NCBI GenBank assembly: GCA_026126105.1 | Contig: JAHCJV010000008.1 | Span: 1 to 64,000, forward strand | Length of the DNA stretch: 64,000 bases | Direction: 5' to 3' | Source of the DNA: Enhydrobacter sp. | Lineage (GTDB): Bacteria > Pseudomonadota > Alphaproteobacteria > Reyranellales > Reyranellaceae | In this document: piece after piece, positions 33,592-43,200 of the stretch | Numbering within the stretch: position 1 is the stretch's first letter | Layout of the letters: each line of letters opens with the position of its first letter | Position numbers and translations under genes: made by a program | Notes under the pieces: generated by a model | What the model was told of the DNA's origin: nothing | What the model saw: only the letters and a program-made list of their open reading frames with translations | The model's database searches: none

Positions 33592-36500
33592 ATGGCCCGC
33601 CGCATGTTGATCGATGCCTCCCACCCCGAAGAGACCCGGGTGGTCGTCGTCGACGGAACCAAGCTTTCCGAATTCGACTTCGAGACGGCCTCGCGCAAGC
33701 CTCTCAAGGGCAACATCTACCTTGCGAAGGTCATCCGCATCGAGCCCTCGCTGCAGGCTGCCTTCGTCGAATATGGCGGCAACCGCCACGGCTTCCTCGC
33801 CTTCTCGGAAATCCATCCGGACTATTTCCAGATCCCGGTGGCCGATCGGGAGAAGCTGATCGCCGAGCAACAGCGGCTCGCGGACGAGGAACAGGAGCAA
33901 AGGTCGGAGAGGTTCGACCGGACCGACATCGAGGACGCCCGGGAAGAAGCGGCGAACGCGGCAGAAGACAGCGAGGCGACGGACGAAAGACCGGAGGAGG
34001 CGCCAGCTGCCGCCGAGTCCGTGGAAGAGCCTGCGGCCACCGAGGAGCCTGCGGCGTCCGAGGTGTCGCCGCAAGAAGCCGCGGCTGAAACGGCAGCCGA
34101 CCCCCGGAGCGAAGCCGAACCGGCGCCCGAGCCGTCGGCGGCACCCGAGGAAGCGCCTGCCGCGACGGCTGATGGCGCCGCCCCTGCTCCGGAGTCGAGC
34201 AACGACGGCACGGCCAGCGAGCCGATCGGCGAGGCTGCCGCCGAGAAGCCGGCCGATGAAGCCGGAGCCCCAGATGCGAGCGCCACCGCCGCAGGGGCGG
34301 AGCCGGCCGGCGAAGTGATCGCTGCTCCCGAGACCGAGAGCGAGCGTCCGGCCGAAGGCGAAGTCGTGGCGCAGGCTGCAGAGATCGCCGTCGACAGCAT
34401 CTCGGCCCCTGCCCCGGTCGAGGTGGTCGGCGGCGACGATGCCGGCGAGGAGCCCCAGAGCCGCGAGCGGCGCCGGCGCCAGCCGATCCGCCAGTACAAG
34501 ATCCAGGAGGTCATCAAGCGCCGCCAGATCCTGCTCGTGCAGGTCGTCAAGGAAGAGCGCGGCAACAAGGGCGCGGCCCTCACCACCTTCCTGTCGCTGG
34601 CCGGCCGCTACTGCGTGCTGATGCCCAACGCCGGCCGCGGCGGCGGCATCAGCCGCAAGATCTCGAACCCGGCCGACCGCAAGCGCATGAAGGACATGCT
34701 GGCCGAGCTCGACGTGCCGCAGGGCATGGGCGTGATCCTGCGCACGGCCGGCCTGGAACGCTCCAACATCGACATCAAGCGCGACTATGAATATCTCAGC
34801 CGGCTGTGGGACTCGATCCGCGAGCTCACCATGCGCTCGACCGCCCCGGCGCTGATCTACGAGGAAGGCGACCTGATCAAGCGGTCGCTGCGCGACATCT
34901 ACGACACCGACATCGCCCAGGTGCTGGTCGAAGGCGAGGCCGGCTTCCAGGCCGCCAGCGGCTTCATGCGCCAGCTGATCCCGCACCAGGCCGACAAGGT
35001 CCAGCTCTACAGCGAGCAAATCCCCCTCTTCCATCGCTACCAGGTCGAATCGCAGTTCGATGCCATGCACCTGCCGACCGTGCAGTTGCGCTCGGGCGGC
35101 TACATCGTGATCAATCCGACCGAGGCGCTGGTCGCGATCGACGTCAACTCCGGCCGCTCGACCAAGGAGCGCAACATCGAGGAGACGGCGCTGCGCACCA
35201 ACCTGGAGGCGGCCGAGGAGGTCGCACGCCAGGTCCGGCTGCGCGACCTGGCCGGTCTGATCGTGATCGACTTCATCGACATGGAGGAGAACCGCCACCA
35301 GCGTCAGGTCGAGCACAAGATGAAGGAGGCGATGCGCAACGATCGCGCGCGCATCCAGATCGGCCGCATCTCCGCCTTCGGCCTGCTCGAGATGTCGCGC
35401 CAGCGGCTGCGCCCGAGCCTGCTCGAGCATTCGACCGAGATCTGCCCGCATTGCGGCGGCGTCGGCCGGGTGCGTTCCATAGAATCGGCGGCGCTGCATG
35501 CCCTGCGCATGATCGAGGAGGAAGGCGTCCGCCGCCGCTCGAGCGAGATCGTCGTCAGCGTACCGCCGAATGTCGCGCTCTACATGCTCAATCAGAAGCG
35601 CCACGCCCTCACCGAAATCGAGCAGCGCTACGCCTTCCACGTAACCGTCGAGGCCGACGACGAGCTGCATGCAGCCGATTGCGAAATCGAGCGCGTACGC
35701 CCGCGCCGCGACGACCAGCGACCGGTCCAGGAGCTCGCGCGCGCGAGCTACGACGCGGTCGCGGCCGGCGAGACGTCTCACGCCGCCGATGACGCAGACT
35801 CCGACGAGGCGACCGATGCCGGCGCCGAGGGCGAGCGTGAACGTATGGCAGGAGACGAAGAAGGCAGCGGCACCCCCCGTCGCCGCCGCCGTCGCCGCCG
35901 CCGCGGCGGGCGCCGCGAGGACGAAAAGGCGGAGGGCGAAAGCGAGAGCCAACCGCAGGCTGCCGGCGAGGTTTCCGAAGGAGTTCGTGCATCCGGCGAC
36001 GAGCAGACGGGCGACTCGGACAGCGAGGCTGGCGAAGCAGAGCGGACTACGGGCGAGGCTGCTGTCGAAGGCGAGGCCTCCGAGGATCGCGCCCAGACTG
36101 AGGCGCGCGGCGAGTCGACCGGCGATGAGAGTGGCGATGCCAATCGCCGCCGGCGCGGCCGGCGTGGCGGACGTCGCCGCCGGCCCGAGAATGGTGACGG
36201 CAACGCGCCGGTTGCCGAGCCCGCGCATCAGCAGGGTAACGGCCACGATCAGAATGGCAGCTGGCAACCGCAGAGCGACGAACACATGGTGGCGGACGCA
36301 TCCGCCGCCGTGCCGTCCGCAGATCAACCGGGCACGCCGGTTGCTGAACACCCCGCGGTGCCAATCGACGGCCAGCCCGTCGAGCAGATGTCCGGCGGTC
36401 ATCTGCCGGTGGAGCCTCCAGCTGCAGAGTGGCAGCCCGCCATGATTGCCGAGCCCGCGCCCGCTCCACCGCCGCCTCCCGTGATCGCCCCGCCCTCCGA

Positions 36501-36648
36501 GCTGGTGGTAGCTCAGGCGCCGCAACCGGTGCCGACGCAGGCCGACGTTCAAGCCGAACTGCCGCCTCCCCCGCCGCCGCCGGTGGTGCCGGTCATCTCC
36601 GCCGATCTCCCTCCGGAAAAGCCCAAGCGCGGCTGGTGGCGGCGCTGA
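33592..36648 (+). CDS. rne: Ribonuclease E
   Basis: A 1018-residue endoribonuclease, scaffold of the RNA degradosome. The catalytic half starts with an S1 domain that is split by an acidic Ala/Glu/Pro-rich insert (about residues 100-295). It continues with Asp517 in V-A-I-D-V-N-S-G and Asp560 in I-V-I-D-F-I-D-M, the magnesium site, and ends with the zinc link C-P-H-C at 618-621. Residues about 720-1018 are disordered, with Arg-rich blocks for RNA binding. The C-terminal K-P-K-R-G-W-W-R-R matches the G-W-W peptide that binds PNPase in Caulobacter RNase E. ATG 33592 is preceded by GAGGAG. A strong hairpin follows the stop. Confidence 0.94.
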   Translation: MARRMLIDASHPEETRVVVVDGTKLSEFDFETASRKPLKGNIYLAKVIRIEPSLQAAFVEYGGNRHGFLAFSEIHPDYFQIPVADREKLIAEQQRLADEEQEQRSERFDRTDIEDAREEAANAAEDSEATDERPEEAPAAAESVEEPAATEEPAASEVSPQEAAAETAADPRSEAEPAPEPSAAPEEAPAATADGAAPAPESSNDGTASEPIGEAAAEKPADEAGAPDASATAAGAEPAGEVIAAPETESERPAEGEVVAQAAEIAVDSISAPAPVEVVGGDDAGEEPQSRERRRRQPIRQYKIQEVIKRRQILLVQVVKEERGNKGAALTTFLSLAGRYCVLMPNAGRGGGISRKISNPADRKRMKDMLAELDVPQGMGVILRTAGLERSNIDIKRDYEYLSRLWDSIRELTMRSTAPALIYEEGDLIKRSLRDIYDTDIAQVLVEGEAGFQAASGFMRQLIPHQADKVQLYSEQIPLFHRYQVESQFDAMHLPTVQLRSGGYIVINPTEALVAIDVNSGRSTKERNIEETALRTNLEAAEEVARQVRLRDLAGLIVIDFIDMEENRHQRQVEHKMKEAMRNDRARIQIGRISAFGLLEMSRQRLRPSLLEHSTEICPHCGGVGRVRSIESAALHALRMIEEEGVRRRSSEIVVSVPPNVALYMLNQKRHALTEIEQRYAFHVTVEADDELHAADCEIERVRPRRDDQRPVQELARASYDAVAAGETSHAADDADSDEATDAGAEGERERMAGDEEGSGTPRRRRRRRRRGGRREDEKAEGESESQPQAAGEVSEGVRASGDEQTGDSDSEAGEAERTTGEAAVEGEASEDRAQTEARGESTGDESGDANRRRRGRRGGRRRRPENGDGNAPVAEPAHQQGNGHDQNGSWQPQSDEHMVADASAAVPSADQPGTPVAEHPAVPIDGQPVEQMSGGHLPVEPPAAEWQPAMIAEPAPAPPPPPVIAPPSELVVAQAPQPVPTQADVQAELPPPPPPPVVPVISADLPPEKPKRGWWRR

Positions 36649-36658
36649 GCCGCCGATC

Positions 36659-36690
36659 GCAAAGGGCGCCTCGCATGAGGCGCCCTTTGC
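36659..36690 (+). terminator. Strong terminator hairpin after rne
   Basis: GCAAAGGGCGCCTC (36659-36672) pairs perfectly with GAGGCGCCCTTTGC (36677-36690) across a GCAT loop, ten bases after the rne stop. The stem is 14 bp. Only a few T residues lie in the 3' arm and none follow as a run. Confidence 0.75.
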
Positions 36691-36853
36691 CTATCTGGGT
36701 ACCGAACCGGCGCGTCAGTGTGCGTCTGCTCCTGGACATTTGAAGCCGACAAGTCCCCAATAAAAATCTCGCAGTGACGGGGCCGTGCGCTGGCGTGGGC
36801 CGCGGCGGTGGAGTACGCGTAGCGTCCTCATCTCGCGTGGTTGCGTAGAGTAC

Positions 36854-38068
36854 ATGTTGCCTCAGAACCCTGTCCCTAGCGGCATCCAGAAGAGCATCGC
36901 GTTGGGTCGATACGACGAGGCTGCCGCGGCGCTCGACAAGCTTGCGAAGGCCCGGCCGTCGCTGCCGGTCCTGATGGCACTGGCCGCCGTCAATCTGCAA
37001 CTCGGCGACCTGGCCGCCGCCAAGGAGCACGCGCTGAAAGTGGTCGAGGCGGCACCCGCCGATTCCGAGGCTCGAGCCCTGCTGGCCCGCATCCGCGCCG
37101 CACTCGACGAACGCGATGACGCGCTGGCAGATTTTCATGCCGTCCTGGAACTGGCGCCCCCTGCACCGCCAGACCCGGCCGGTACGCCAGTGCATCTGGC
37201 GCTGCATAACCTCGAGCAGCTCACCTATCTCGAGCAGCTGCACGGCTTGCCCGCCGGCACGCTGCTGCCCATGCCCGCGGCACAGCGCCAGGAGACGCGT
37301 CGGCAATTCAACGAGATCCTCGACACGGCGGGCAGCGTCACCCCACGCCTGAAGCTCAGCGGCGAGTGGGGCCGCGCCCTGGCCGAGCCGCCGCGCATGC
37401 GGCGCAACGAGCCCGCGCCGCTCCGCTGCCTCAATCCGCGCAATGACGACGGAGAAATCACAAGGGCCTTCCACGACTCTGGTGGCGTCGCCTGTGTCGA
37501 CAATCTCCTCACACCCGCCGCGCTGGCGCAGCTCCAGCGCTTCTGCCTGGAATCGACCGTGTGGCGGCGTTCCTACCGGCAGGGCTACCTTGGCGCTTAC
37601 CCCGAATCGGGTTTCGTCAGCCCGCTGTTGCTCCAGCTTGCCGCCGAGCTGAAGGCGGCCGTGCCCGAGCTGCTGGCCGAGCATCATCTCACCTATTGGT
37701 GGTCGTTCGTCTGCCAGCACCAGAGACCCGGTACCGACATCCACGCCGACCAGTCGGACATCAGCCTGAATTTCTGGATCACGCCCGACAGTGCCAACCT
37801 GGCGCCCGAAAGCGGCGGGCTGGAAATGTGGAACGTCGCGGCGCCGCCGGACTGGACCTTCAACGACTACAATGCCGACGGCTATCGCATCCGGCTGCAT
37901 CTGAGCAGGATCGGGGCACGCCAGAAGTCCTACCCCTACGCCGAGAACCGCGGGCTCCTGTTCAAGGGCATGCTGTTCCACGAGACCTCGAACTTTCGCT
38001 TCGCCGAGGGCTTCGAAAACCGGCGCCGCAACATCACCATGCTGTTCCGGCGCGGAAAGGCGCGCTGA
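36854..38068 (+). CDS. TPR domain fused to 2-oxoglutarate/Fe(II) oxygenase-like domain
   Basis: A 404-residue protein. Residues about 10-100 are tetratricopeptide-like helices (A-L-G-R-Y-D-E-A-A-A-A-L-D-K-L-A, then L-G-D-L-A-A-A-K-E-H). Residues about 230-400 hold the oxygenase features H-A-D (His297, Asp299), F-H-E-T (His376) and a final Arg cluster R-R-R-N-I-T-M-L-F-R-R that would bind 2-oxoglutarate. Such fusions hydroxylate proteins or small molecules with the TPR as recruiter; no substrate is known. ATG 36854 is used, with a weak ribosome site. It ends 20 bases before the convergent aminotransferase gene. Confidence 0.7.
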   Translation: MLPQNPVPSGIQKSIALGRYDEAAAALDKLAKARPSLPVLMALAAVNLQLGDLAAAKEHALKVVEAAPADSEARALLARIRAALDERDDALADFHAVLELAPPAPPDPAGTPVHLALHNLEQLTYLEQLHGLPAGTLLPMPAAQRQETRRQFNEILDTAGSVTPRLKLSGEWGRALAEPPRMRRNEPAPLRCLNPRNDDGEITRAFHDSGGVACVDNLLTPAALAQLQRFCLESTVWRRSYRQGYLGAYPESGFVSPLLLQLAAELKAAVPELLAEHHLTYWWSFVCQHQRPGTDIHADQSDISLNFWITPDSANLAPESGGLEMWNVAAPPDWTFNDYNADGYRIRLHLSRIGARQKSYPYAENRGLLFKGMLFHETSNFRFAEGFENRRRNITMLFRRGKAR

Positions 38069-38088
38069 CGCCCCTCAGCAGCGCGGTG

Positions 38089-39282
38089 CTACGCAGCGAC
38101 CTGCTCGCCGAGATAGTCGATCGCGGCCTGCGCGCCGCCCCTGGCGTGCGGGATCGATAGCGCAGCGAGCGCCATCTCGATAACGCTCAAGGTGCCGAGG
38201 ATCATCGGCGCGTTGACGTGGCCCATATGGGCGACGCGGAAGGCCTTGCCGGAGAGCTCGCCGATGCCCTGCCCCAGGATCACGCCGCATTTCTCGTTGG
38301 CGTAGGCGCGCAGCGCCTCCGGGTCGTGGCCGTTCACCTGCACGCAGGTGATCGAATCGGAGCGCTCGCTGGGCTCGATGATATTGAAGCCGATCGCCTG
38401 GCCTTCCGACCACACGCCGACCGCGCGCCGCACCGCCTCCGCCAGCAGCCGATGGCGCCGATAGACGTTCTCCAGCCCCTCCTCGAACAGCATGTCGAGC
38501 GCCTGACGAACGCCGAACAGCAGGTGCTCGGGCGGCGTGCCGGCGTATTTCTGGTAGTGCTGATCGCCCTCGCGGTCGGTCCAGTCCCAGTAGGGCGTGC
38601 GCAGCCCGGCAGTCTTGTGCACCTCGCGCGCGCGGTCGTTGGCCACGACGAAGCCCAGGCCCGGCGGCGTCATCATGCCCTTCTGGGAGCCCGACATCGC
38701 GACGTCCACACCCCACGCATCCATCTCGAAGGGCATGCAGCCGAGCGAGGCGACCGCGTCGACCATCAGCAGCGCATCGTGGCCCGCAGCGCGGATCGCC
38801 TCACCGATTGCGGCGATGTCGTTGACCACACCCGAGGCGGTATCGACCTGCGCCACCAGCACGGCCTTGATGGTCTTTCCGCCCTTGGACTTGTCGGCCC
38901 TGAGATGCGCCTCGACCTCGGCCGGCCGCACCGCGCGGCGCATGCCACCCTTCAGGATCTCGACCTCGGCGCCCATGCGGCGGGCGCCCTCGCCCCAGCC
39001 GATGGCGAAGCGGCCGCTCTCCAGCACCAGGACGCGATCACCCTTGCTCAGCACGTTGGTGAGCGAGGCTTCCCACGCGCCGTGGCCGTTGGAGATATAG
39101 ATATAGGCGCGGCCCACGGTATTGAAGACCCGCGCGACGTCGCGCAGCAGACCGTCGGTCAGGGCCAGCAGTGGGCCGGAATAGATGTCGACGGCCGGGC
39201 GATGCATCGCGCGCAGGACCTCGTCGGGCACCGTGGTCGGGCCGGGTATCGCCAGGAATTCTCGTCCCGCACGCACGCTCAT
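38089..39282 (-). CDS. Class V aminotransferase (serine/alanine-glyoxylate type)
   Basis: A 397-residue PLP enzyme. The N-terminus I-P-G-P-T-T-V-P-D-E-V-L is that of serine-glyoxylate and alanine-glyoxylate aminotransferases. D175-A-V-A-S-L and K201 in S-G-S-Q-K-G-M-M bind the cofactor. These enzymes transfer amino groups to glyoxylate, in the serine cycle or in photorespiration-like routes. ATG 39282 has AAAGGAAG upstream; the longer frame lacks this signal. It is divergent from the Bug receptor gene with about 46 bases between the starts. Confidence 0.85.
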   Translation of the reverse strand: MSVRAGREFLAIPGPTTVPDEVLRAMHRPAVDIYSGPLLALTDGLLRDVARVFNTVGRAYIYISNGHGAWEASLTNVLSKGDRVLVLESGRFAIGWGEGARRMGAEVEILKGGMRRAVRPAEVEAHLRADKSKGGKTIKAVLVAQVDTASGVVNDIAAIGEAIRAAGHDALLMVDAVASLGCMPFEMDAWGVDVAMSGSQKGMMTPPGLGFVVANDRAREVHKTAGLRTPYWDWTDREGDQHYQKYAGTPPEHLLFGVRQALDMLFEEGLENVYRRHRLLAEAVRRAVGVWSEGQAIGFNIIEPSERSDSITCVQVNGHDPEALRAYANEKCGVILGQGIGELSGKAFRVAHMGHVNAPMILGTLSVIEMALAALSIPHARGGAQAAIDYLGEQVAA

Positions 39283-39328
39283 GTCTGTCTTCCTTTCATC
39301 GCGTACCCTAGCATGGTTACAATCGGTC

Positions 39329-40291
39329 ATGATCACACGACGTTTTCTCATGGCCGCCACAAGCGCGGTTGCGGCGCCGAGCCTTGTCCGCGCCGATAGC
39401 TTCCCCAATGGATCGATCCGCATCCTCGTGCCGTTCGGCCCGGGCTCTGCGACCGATCAGGCGGCGCGCAACGTCGCCGACGGCCTTCACCGTATCTTCG
39501 GCGTGCCCGTAGTGGTCGAGAACAAGCCGGGCGCCAACGGCGCGATCGCCGCCGACCTCGCGGCCAAGAGCAAGCCCGACGGCCAGACCATCTTCGTCTG
39601 CTCCAATACGGCGGCCGCCTCGAACGTGGCGCTGATGAAAACCCTGCCCTACGATCCGCTACGCGACTTCGACCCGGTCACGATCATCGGCAAGGCGCCG
39701 GTCTTCATGATGGTCAACCCCAAGATCGAAGCCAGCACGGCGCAGGAATTCGTGGCGCTCGCCAAGCGCCAGCCGGGCAAGATCAACTTCGGGTCGGGCA
39801 GCTCCTCGACGCGCATCTCGGGCGAGCTGCTCAAGGCCAAGGCCGGCATCGACATGGTCCACGTGCCGTACAAGAGCACGCCGCTCGCGCTGCAAGATAC
39901 GATGAGCGGTCACGTGCAGATGTGCTTCACCGATCCAGTCACCGGACTGCCGCAGGTCAAGGCCGGCACGGTGCGCTGCCTCGGCGTCGGCAATCGCGGC
40001 CGTTACAAGCTCACGCCCGACATCCCGACCCTGATCGAGCAGGGCATCCCCGACTTCGAACTGATGACCTGGACCGGAGTCCTGTTCCCCAAGGGCGTGC
40101 CGGCATCGGTATTCAAGACGCTGCGCGACGCGATCGTGAAGACCATCACCGAGCCGGGCTATGTCGAACGCCAGGCCGTCGGCGGCTCCGAGATCGCGCC
40201 GACCACGCCGCAGGAGATGCGGCAGATCCAGATCGCCGAGATCCAGCTCTACCGCGACATGATGAAGGTGGCGGGAATCGAGCCGGAGTGA
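39329..40291 (+). CDS. Tripartite tricarboxylate (Bug/TctC) periplasmic receptor, orphan
   Basis: A 320-residue Bug-family receptor with a Tat-like signal (I-T-R-R-F-L-M-A-A-T-S-A-V-A). The family core is P-N-G-S-I-R-I-L-V-P-F-G-P-G-S-A-T-D near residue 25, V-V-V-E-N-K-P-G-A-N-G near 60, and V-P-Y-K-S-T-P near 175. Such receptors bind carboxylates or other small organic anions. No TctA/TctB pump is present. It may serve the divergent aminotransferase, but nothing else ties them. Confidence 0.88.
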   Translation: MITRRFLMAATSAVAAPSLVRADSFPNGSIRILVPFGPGSATDQAARNVADGLHRIFGVPVVVENKPGANGAIAADLAAKSKPDGQTIFVCSNTAAASNVALMKTLPYDPLRDFDPVTIIGKAPVFMMVNPKIEASTAQEFVALAKRQPGKINFGSGSSSTRISGELLKAKAGIDMVHVPYKSTPLALQDTMSGHVQMCFTDPVTGLPQVKAGTVRCLGVGNRGRYKLTPDIPTLIEQGIPDFELMTWTGVLFPKGVPASVFKTLRDAIVKTITEPGYVERQAVGGSEIAPTTPQEMRQIQIAEIQLYRDMMKVAGIEPE

Positions 40292-40303
40292 GACCGTCTC
40301 GCG

Positions 40304-43123
40304 CTACCAGGTCGCGCGAATGCCGATCCGAGCGCTCTGCGCATTGGATTGGCTGCTGAGCGAGGCGCGCACGCTGGCGAAGAGCGACACGCCACGTGCC
40401 AGCTCGACATCGCCCGACAGGCCGAGCAGCAGCGCATCGCGCGAAATCGGGGCGGTCACCGTCGAGAACTGAGCGCCGGTCGCGGCGGTGAAGCCGCCGC
40501 TCGTGATCGCGACATTGTCGCTGAATTCGTGCGACCAGCCGACGACCCCACGGGCGTGGATAGATCGCTCCGGCGACAGCGCGATCGTCGTGCCGATCGG
40601 AAGCGCGAGCAGCGACTGCACGCTGATGAGCGACTGGCCGTTGATCCGCTGCGTCGGGCCCGAGCCCCATTCCGTCGTTCCGCTCGAGCCGAGCGCCAGG
40701 ACGCTGATGCCGACGGTCGGCTCGATCTGCCAATCGCCGAAGCCGAGCCTCGTACCCGCGGAAAGCTGGCCGCCGCCGCCGCTCAATGTCTCCGCGCCGC
40801 GCGTGGCGTTGGACCAGGCGCTCACCGGTCGTGTGATCGTCTGGTCGATCACGAGGAAGGCTGCCTGGCCGCCGAGAAAGAACGAGCCGGCGGAGATCTC
40901 GCCATAGAGCGCGAGCTGCAGCGCCGCGCCGTCCGCAGAAGCGCCATTGTTGGCCCAGGTCTTCGTGCTGCCGCCACCGACGGCGAAACCGGCGCGCGCG
41001 AAGCCGCCGAACGCGGTGTCGATGCCGGCCATTACGCCGCCTGCCCGGGTCTGGAAGCCGGGCACTTCGGTCGAGGCGACCTGCTGCAATTCGGCGAAGC
41101 CGCTGGTCCAGGCGGTGGACCCATTCGGGCCGGGCGCCGTGGTGCCCGATCGGCTGCCGCGGCGGCGTGCGTCGAGCTGCCCCGTGACCTGCTCGGCGAA
41201 CCCACGCCACGTTCCGCGCGCGGCAAGCAGCACGTCGCCATAGATCGTCGGCGAGAGCTGTTCGAGGGCCTGCGGGATGCTCGCGACGGGCAGCGTATAG
41301 AGCGGCGTGAACAACGCCGCCGTCGCACCGTTCATCCGAAGGCCCGCCGCGGGCCGGAGCGAATCCAGCGCACGACCGACCGATGACTGGTTGCCGGTCT
41401 GCGGCAGCCCGGCCTGGCCCAGGCTTCCATACGCAGCCGGCGTCACGACGAGGTTGACCGTGCTCGGCGCATAGAGCGCATCGAAGCGCGTCCCCGGGGC
41501 GAGTCCGGCCGGCTGGGTCAGGCTGGTGAAGCCGCCGAGCACGCCGCCTTCGGCCGCGATCACGTTGAACTGCTGGCCTAGGGACGGGGTGAAGCTGTTC
41601 GATGCGGGCGGCGTGATGCCGCGCAGCAGCGGCTGTAGCGTGCCGTCGGCGGTGAAGCTGTTGCCCGCGCCGACCACGACGACACGGCTGTAGTTGCCGG
41701 CCCCTGTGCCCGTTCCCGTGCCGTCGATGTCGAGCTGCAGCGTCGCGCCCGGCGCCATCGCGACCGGCGCGCCGAAGGTCAGCGTGCCGGGGCTGTCGCC
41801 CGGCGCCAGCGTGCCGCCGTTCGCGATCGTCGTGCTGCCGCCGATCAGGCCGGTGCCGCGCAGCGTGCCGTCGACCGTGACCGGCGACACGATCACGCCG
41901 TCGACGGCGAGCGTGGCACCGGCATCGATCGTCGTCATCCCGGTGTAGCTGCTCACCCCGCTGAACACGATCCGTCCGCCGGTTTCGCTGTTGGCGATGA
42001 TCACCCCGCCGGGCGTGCCGGGAACCGCGTCGGACAGCACTCCCGAGAACGTGGCGCTGTTGCCGCGCTGGTCGATCCGGTTGGTGCCGGACGCATCGAG
42101 CGTGAAGTTCTGCGTGGAGATCTGCCCGTTCGCGTCGACCTGCAGCGTCCCGCCGCTGAACGCCGGCAGGACGATCGAGCCGACATCGCTCAGGAAGTAG
42201 GTCGAGCCCGCAGCGATCGCGGAGGGCGTGACCACCACGTTTGCCGTGCTGACCGGACCGTACGTTCCCGATCCCAGGTACGGAAACAATGCCATTGCGC
42301 CGGTTGCCGGGTCCCCCGTGATGAGCCCGCTCAGGCTGATCAGCGTGCCGTTGGCCACGGTGTTGAACAGCACGTTGCCTTCGGGCGTCATCGAGCCGAG
42401 CAGCGTGAAGTTGCCGACGCCGCTGCCCTGCGGACCCACGCCGATTCCCCAGAAGTAGCCGTTGTTGTAGTTGGTGATCTTGAAGGTGCCGGGACTGGTC
42501 GACGAGAAGATCGGCTGGCTGACCAGCGACCAGGTCGTGCTTTTCGTCCAGCGCCATTGCGGCGACGTCACGTCGGCATAGACGACGTCCGTCGGCGGCG
42601 GCGGCGTGAAGGTGGCAGGATTGTACGGAGCCATGTACGCCCAATGCGTGAGCAGCGTATCGCCGTGGGTGATCATCTGCATCTGGGCCAGCGGCACGCC
42701 GCCGATTTCGCGCATCTGTCCGATGCCGACGATGGGCGCGCTGGTATCCGACGTGAACACGATGATGACCTGACCGGCCGTCGAAACGAAGCCGTTCATG
42801 TTCGTCTTCGAAAAGCTTTCGAAGGAGCCCAGGCTCAGCGTCGCATTGCTGACGCCGGTGAAGCGGCCATGATCGGAGGTACCGATCGTCCACAGCGTCT
42901 GATCGCCGGTCGGCACGACCTGCGACAGGTCCTGGCTGCTGGCCGTGTAGGCGATGAGGTTCGGAACCGGGACGTACCAACTCGAGTTCGTCCACACGCT
43001 ATCCCAGACCGTGCTCTGTGCGACGGCCGGAAGCGACAGAGGCGACAGGCTGATTGCGAGCAAGGTTCCCGAGGCCATTGCCCCGAGCCTCCTCACGATC
43101 ACGCCGAAACGTCGTCGATCCAT
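40304..43123 (-). CDS. Autotransporter (type Va) outer-membrane beta-domain protein
   Basis: A 939-residue protein. After a signal peptide (about residues 1-36, ending P-A-V-A-Q) comes a beta-helix-like passenger rich in Gly, Thr and Ser. It contains PATR-type strands (Y-T-G-M-T-T-I-D-A-G-A-T-L-A-V, N-G-G-T-L-A-P-G-D-S-P-G-T-L). The last 270 or so residues form a beta-barrel and end R-A-T-W, with the aromatic terminal residue expected for outer-membrane proteins. The passenger type is adhesin- or esterase-like in form and its role is unknown. ATG 43123 follows GGGGGAG; no partner genes are needed. Confidence 0.88.
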   Translation of the reverse strand: MDRRRFGVIVRRLGAMASGTLLAISLSPLSLPAVAQSTVWDSVWTNSSWYVPVPNLIAYTASSQDLSQVVPTGDQTLWTIGTSDHGRFTGVSNATLSLGSFESFSKTNMNGFVSTAGQVIIVFTSDTSAPIVGIGQMREIGGVPLAQMQMITHGDTLLTHWAYMAPYNPATFTPPPPTDVVYADVTSPQWRWTKSTTWSLVSQPIFSSTSPGTFKITNYNNGYFWGIGVGPQGSGVGNFTLLGSMTPEGNVLFNTVANGTLISLSGLITGDPATGAMALFPYLGSGTYGPVSTANVVVTPSAIAAGSTYFLSDVGSIVLPAFSGGTLQVDANGQISTQNFTLDASGTNRIDQRGNSATFSGVLSDAVPGTPGGVIIANSETGGRIVFSGVSSYTGMTTIDAGATLAVDGVIVSPVTVDGTLRGTGLIGGSTTIANGGTLAPGDSPGTLTFGAPVAMAPGATLQLDIDGTGTGTGAGNYSRVVVVGAGNSFTADGTLQPLLRGITPPASNSFTPSLGQQFNVIAAEGGVLGGFTSLTQPAGLAPGTRFDALYAPSTVNLVVTPAAYGSLGQAGLPQTGNQSSVGRALDSLRPAAGLRMNGATAALFTPLYTLPVASIPQALEQLSPTIYGDVLLAARGTWRGFAEQVTGQLDARRRGSRSGTTAPGPNGSTAWTSGFAELQQVASTEVPGFQTRAGGVMAGIDTAFGGFARAGFAVGGGSTKTWANNGASADGAALQLALYGEISAGSFFLGGQAAFLVIDQTITRPVSAWSNATRGAETLSGGGGQLSAGTRLGFGDWQIEPTVGISVLALGSSGTTEWGSGPTQRINGQSLISVQSLLALPIGTTIALSPERSIHARGVVGWSHEFSDNVAITSGGFTAATGAQFSTVTAPISRDALLLGLSGDVELARGVSLFASVRASLSSQSNAQSARIGIRATW

Positions 43124-43200
43124 CGCTCCCCCGACATCTTCCATTGCGGGAAGCTTACATGATCGATTCGAACGGTGGCTCCTGAATTCGGGCGCGGCCC

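Noticed and set aside
32632..36552. A 1306-codon open frame on the minus strand opposite rne
   Set aside because: It is a by-product of the GC-rich, Ala/Glu-rich rne codons read backwards. It has low-complexity Leu/Gly/His/Arg sequence, no family motif, and overlaps both rne and the amidase.
40349..41386. A plus-strand frame opposite the autotransporter barrel
   Set aside because: Overlaps fully with a well-supported beta-domain coding region and shows Arg/Ala/Glu shadow composition.
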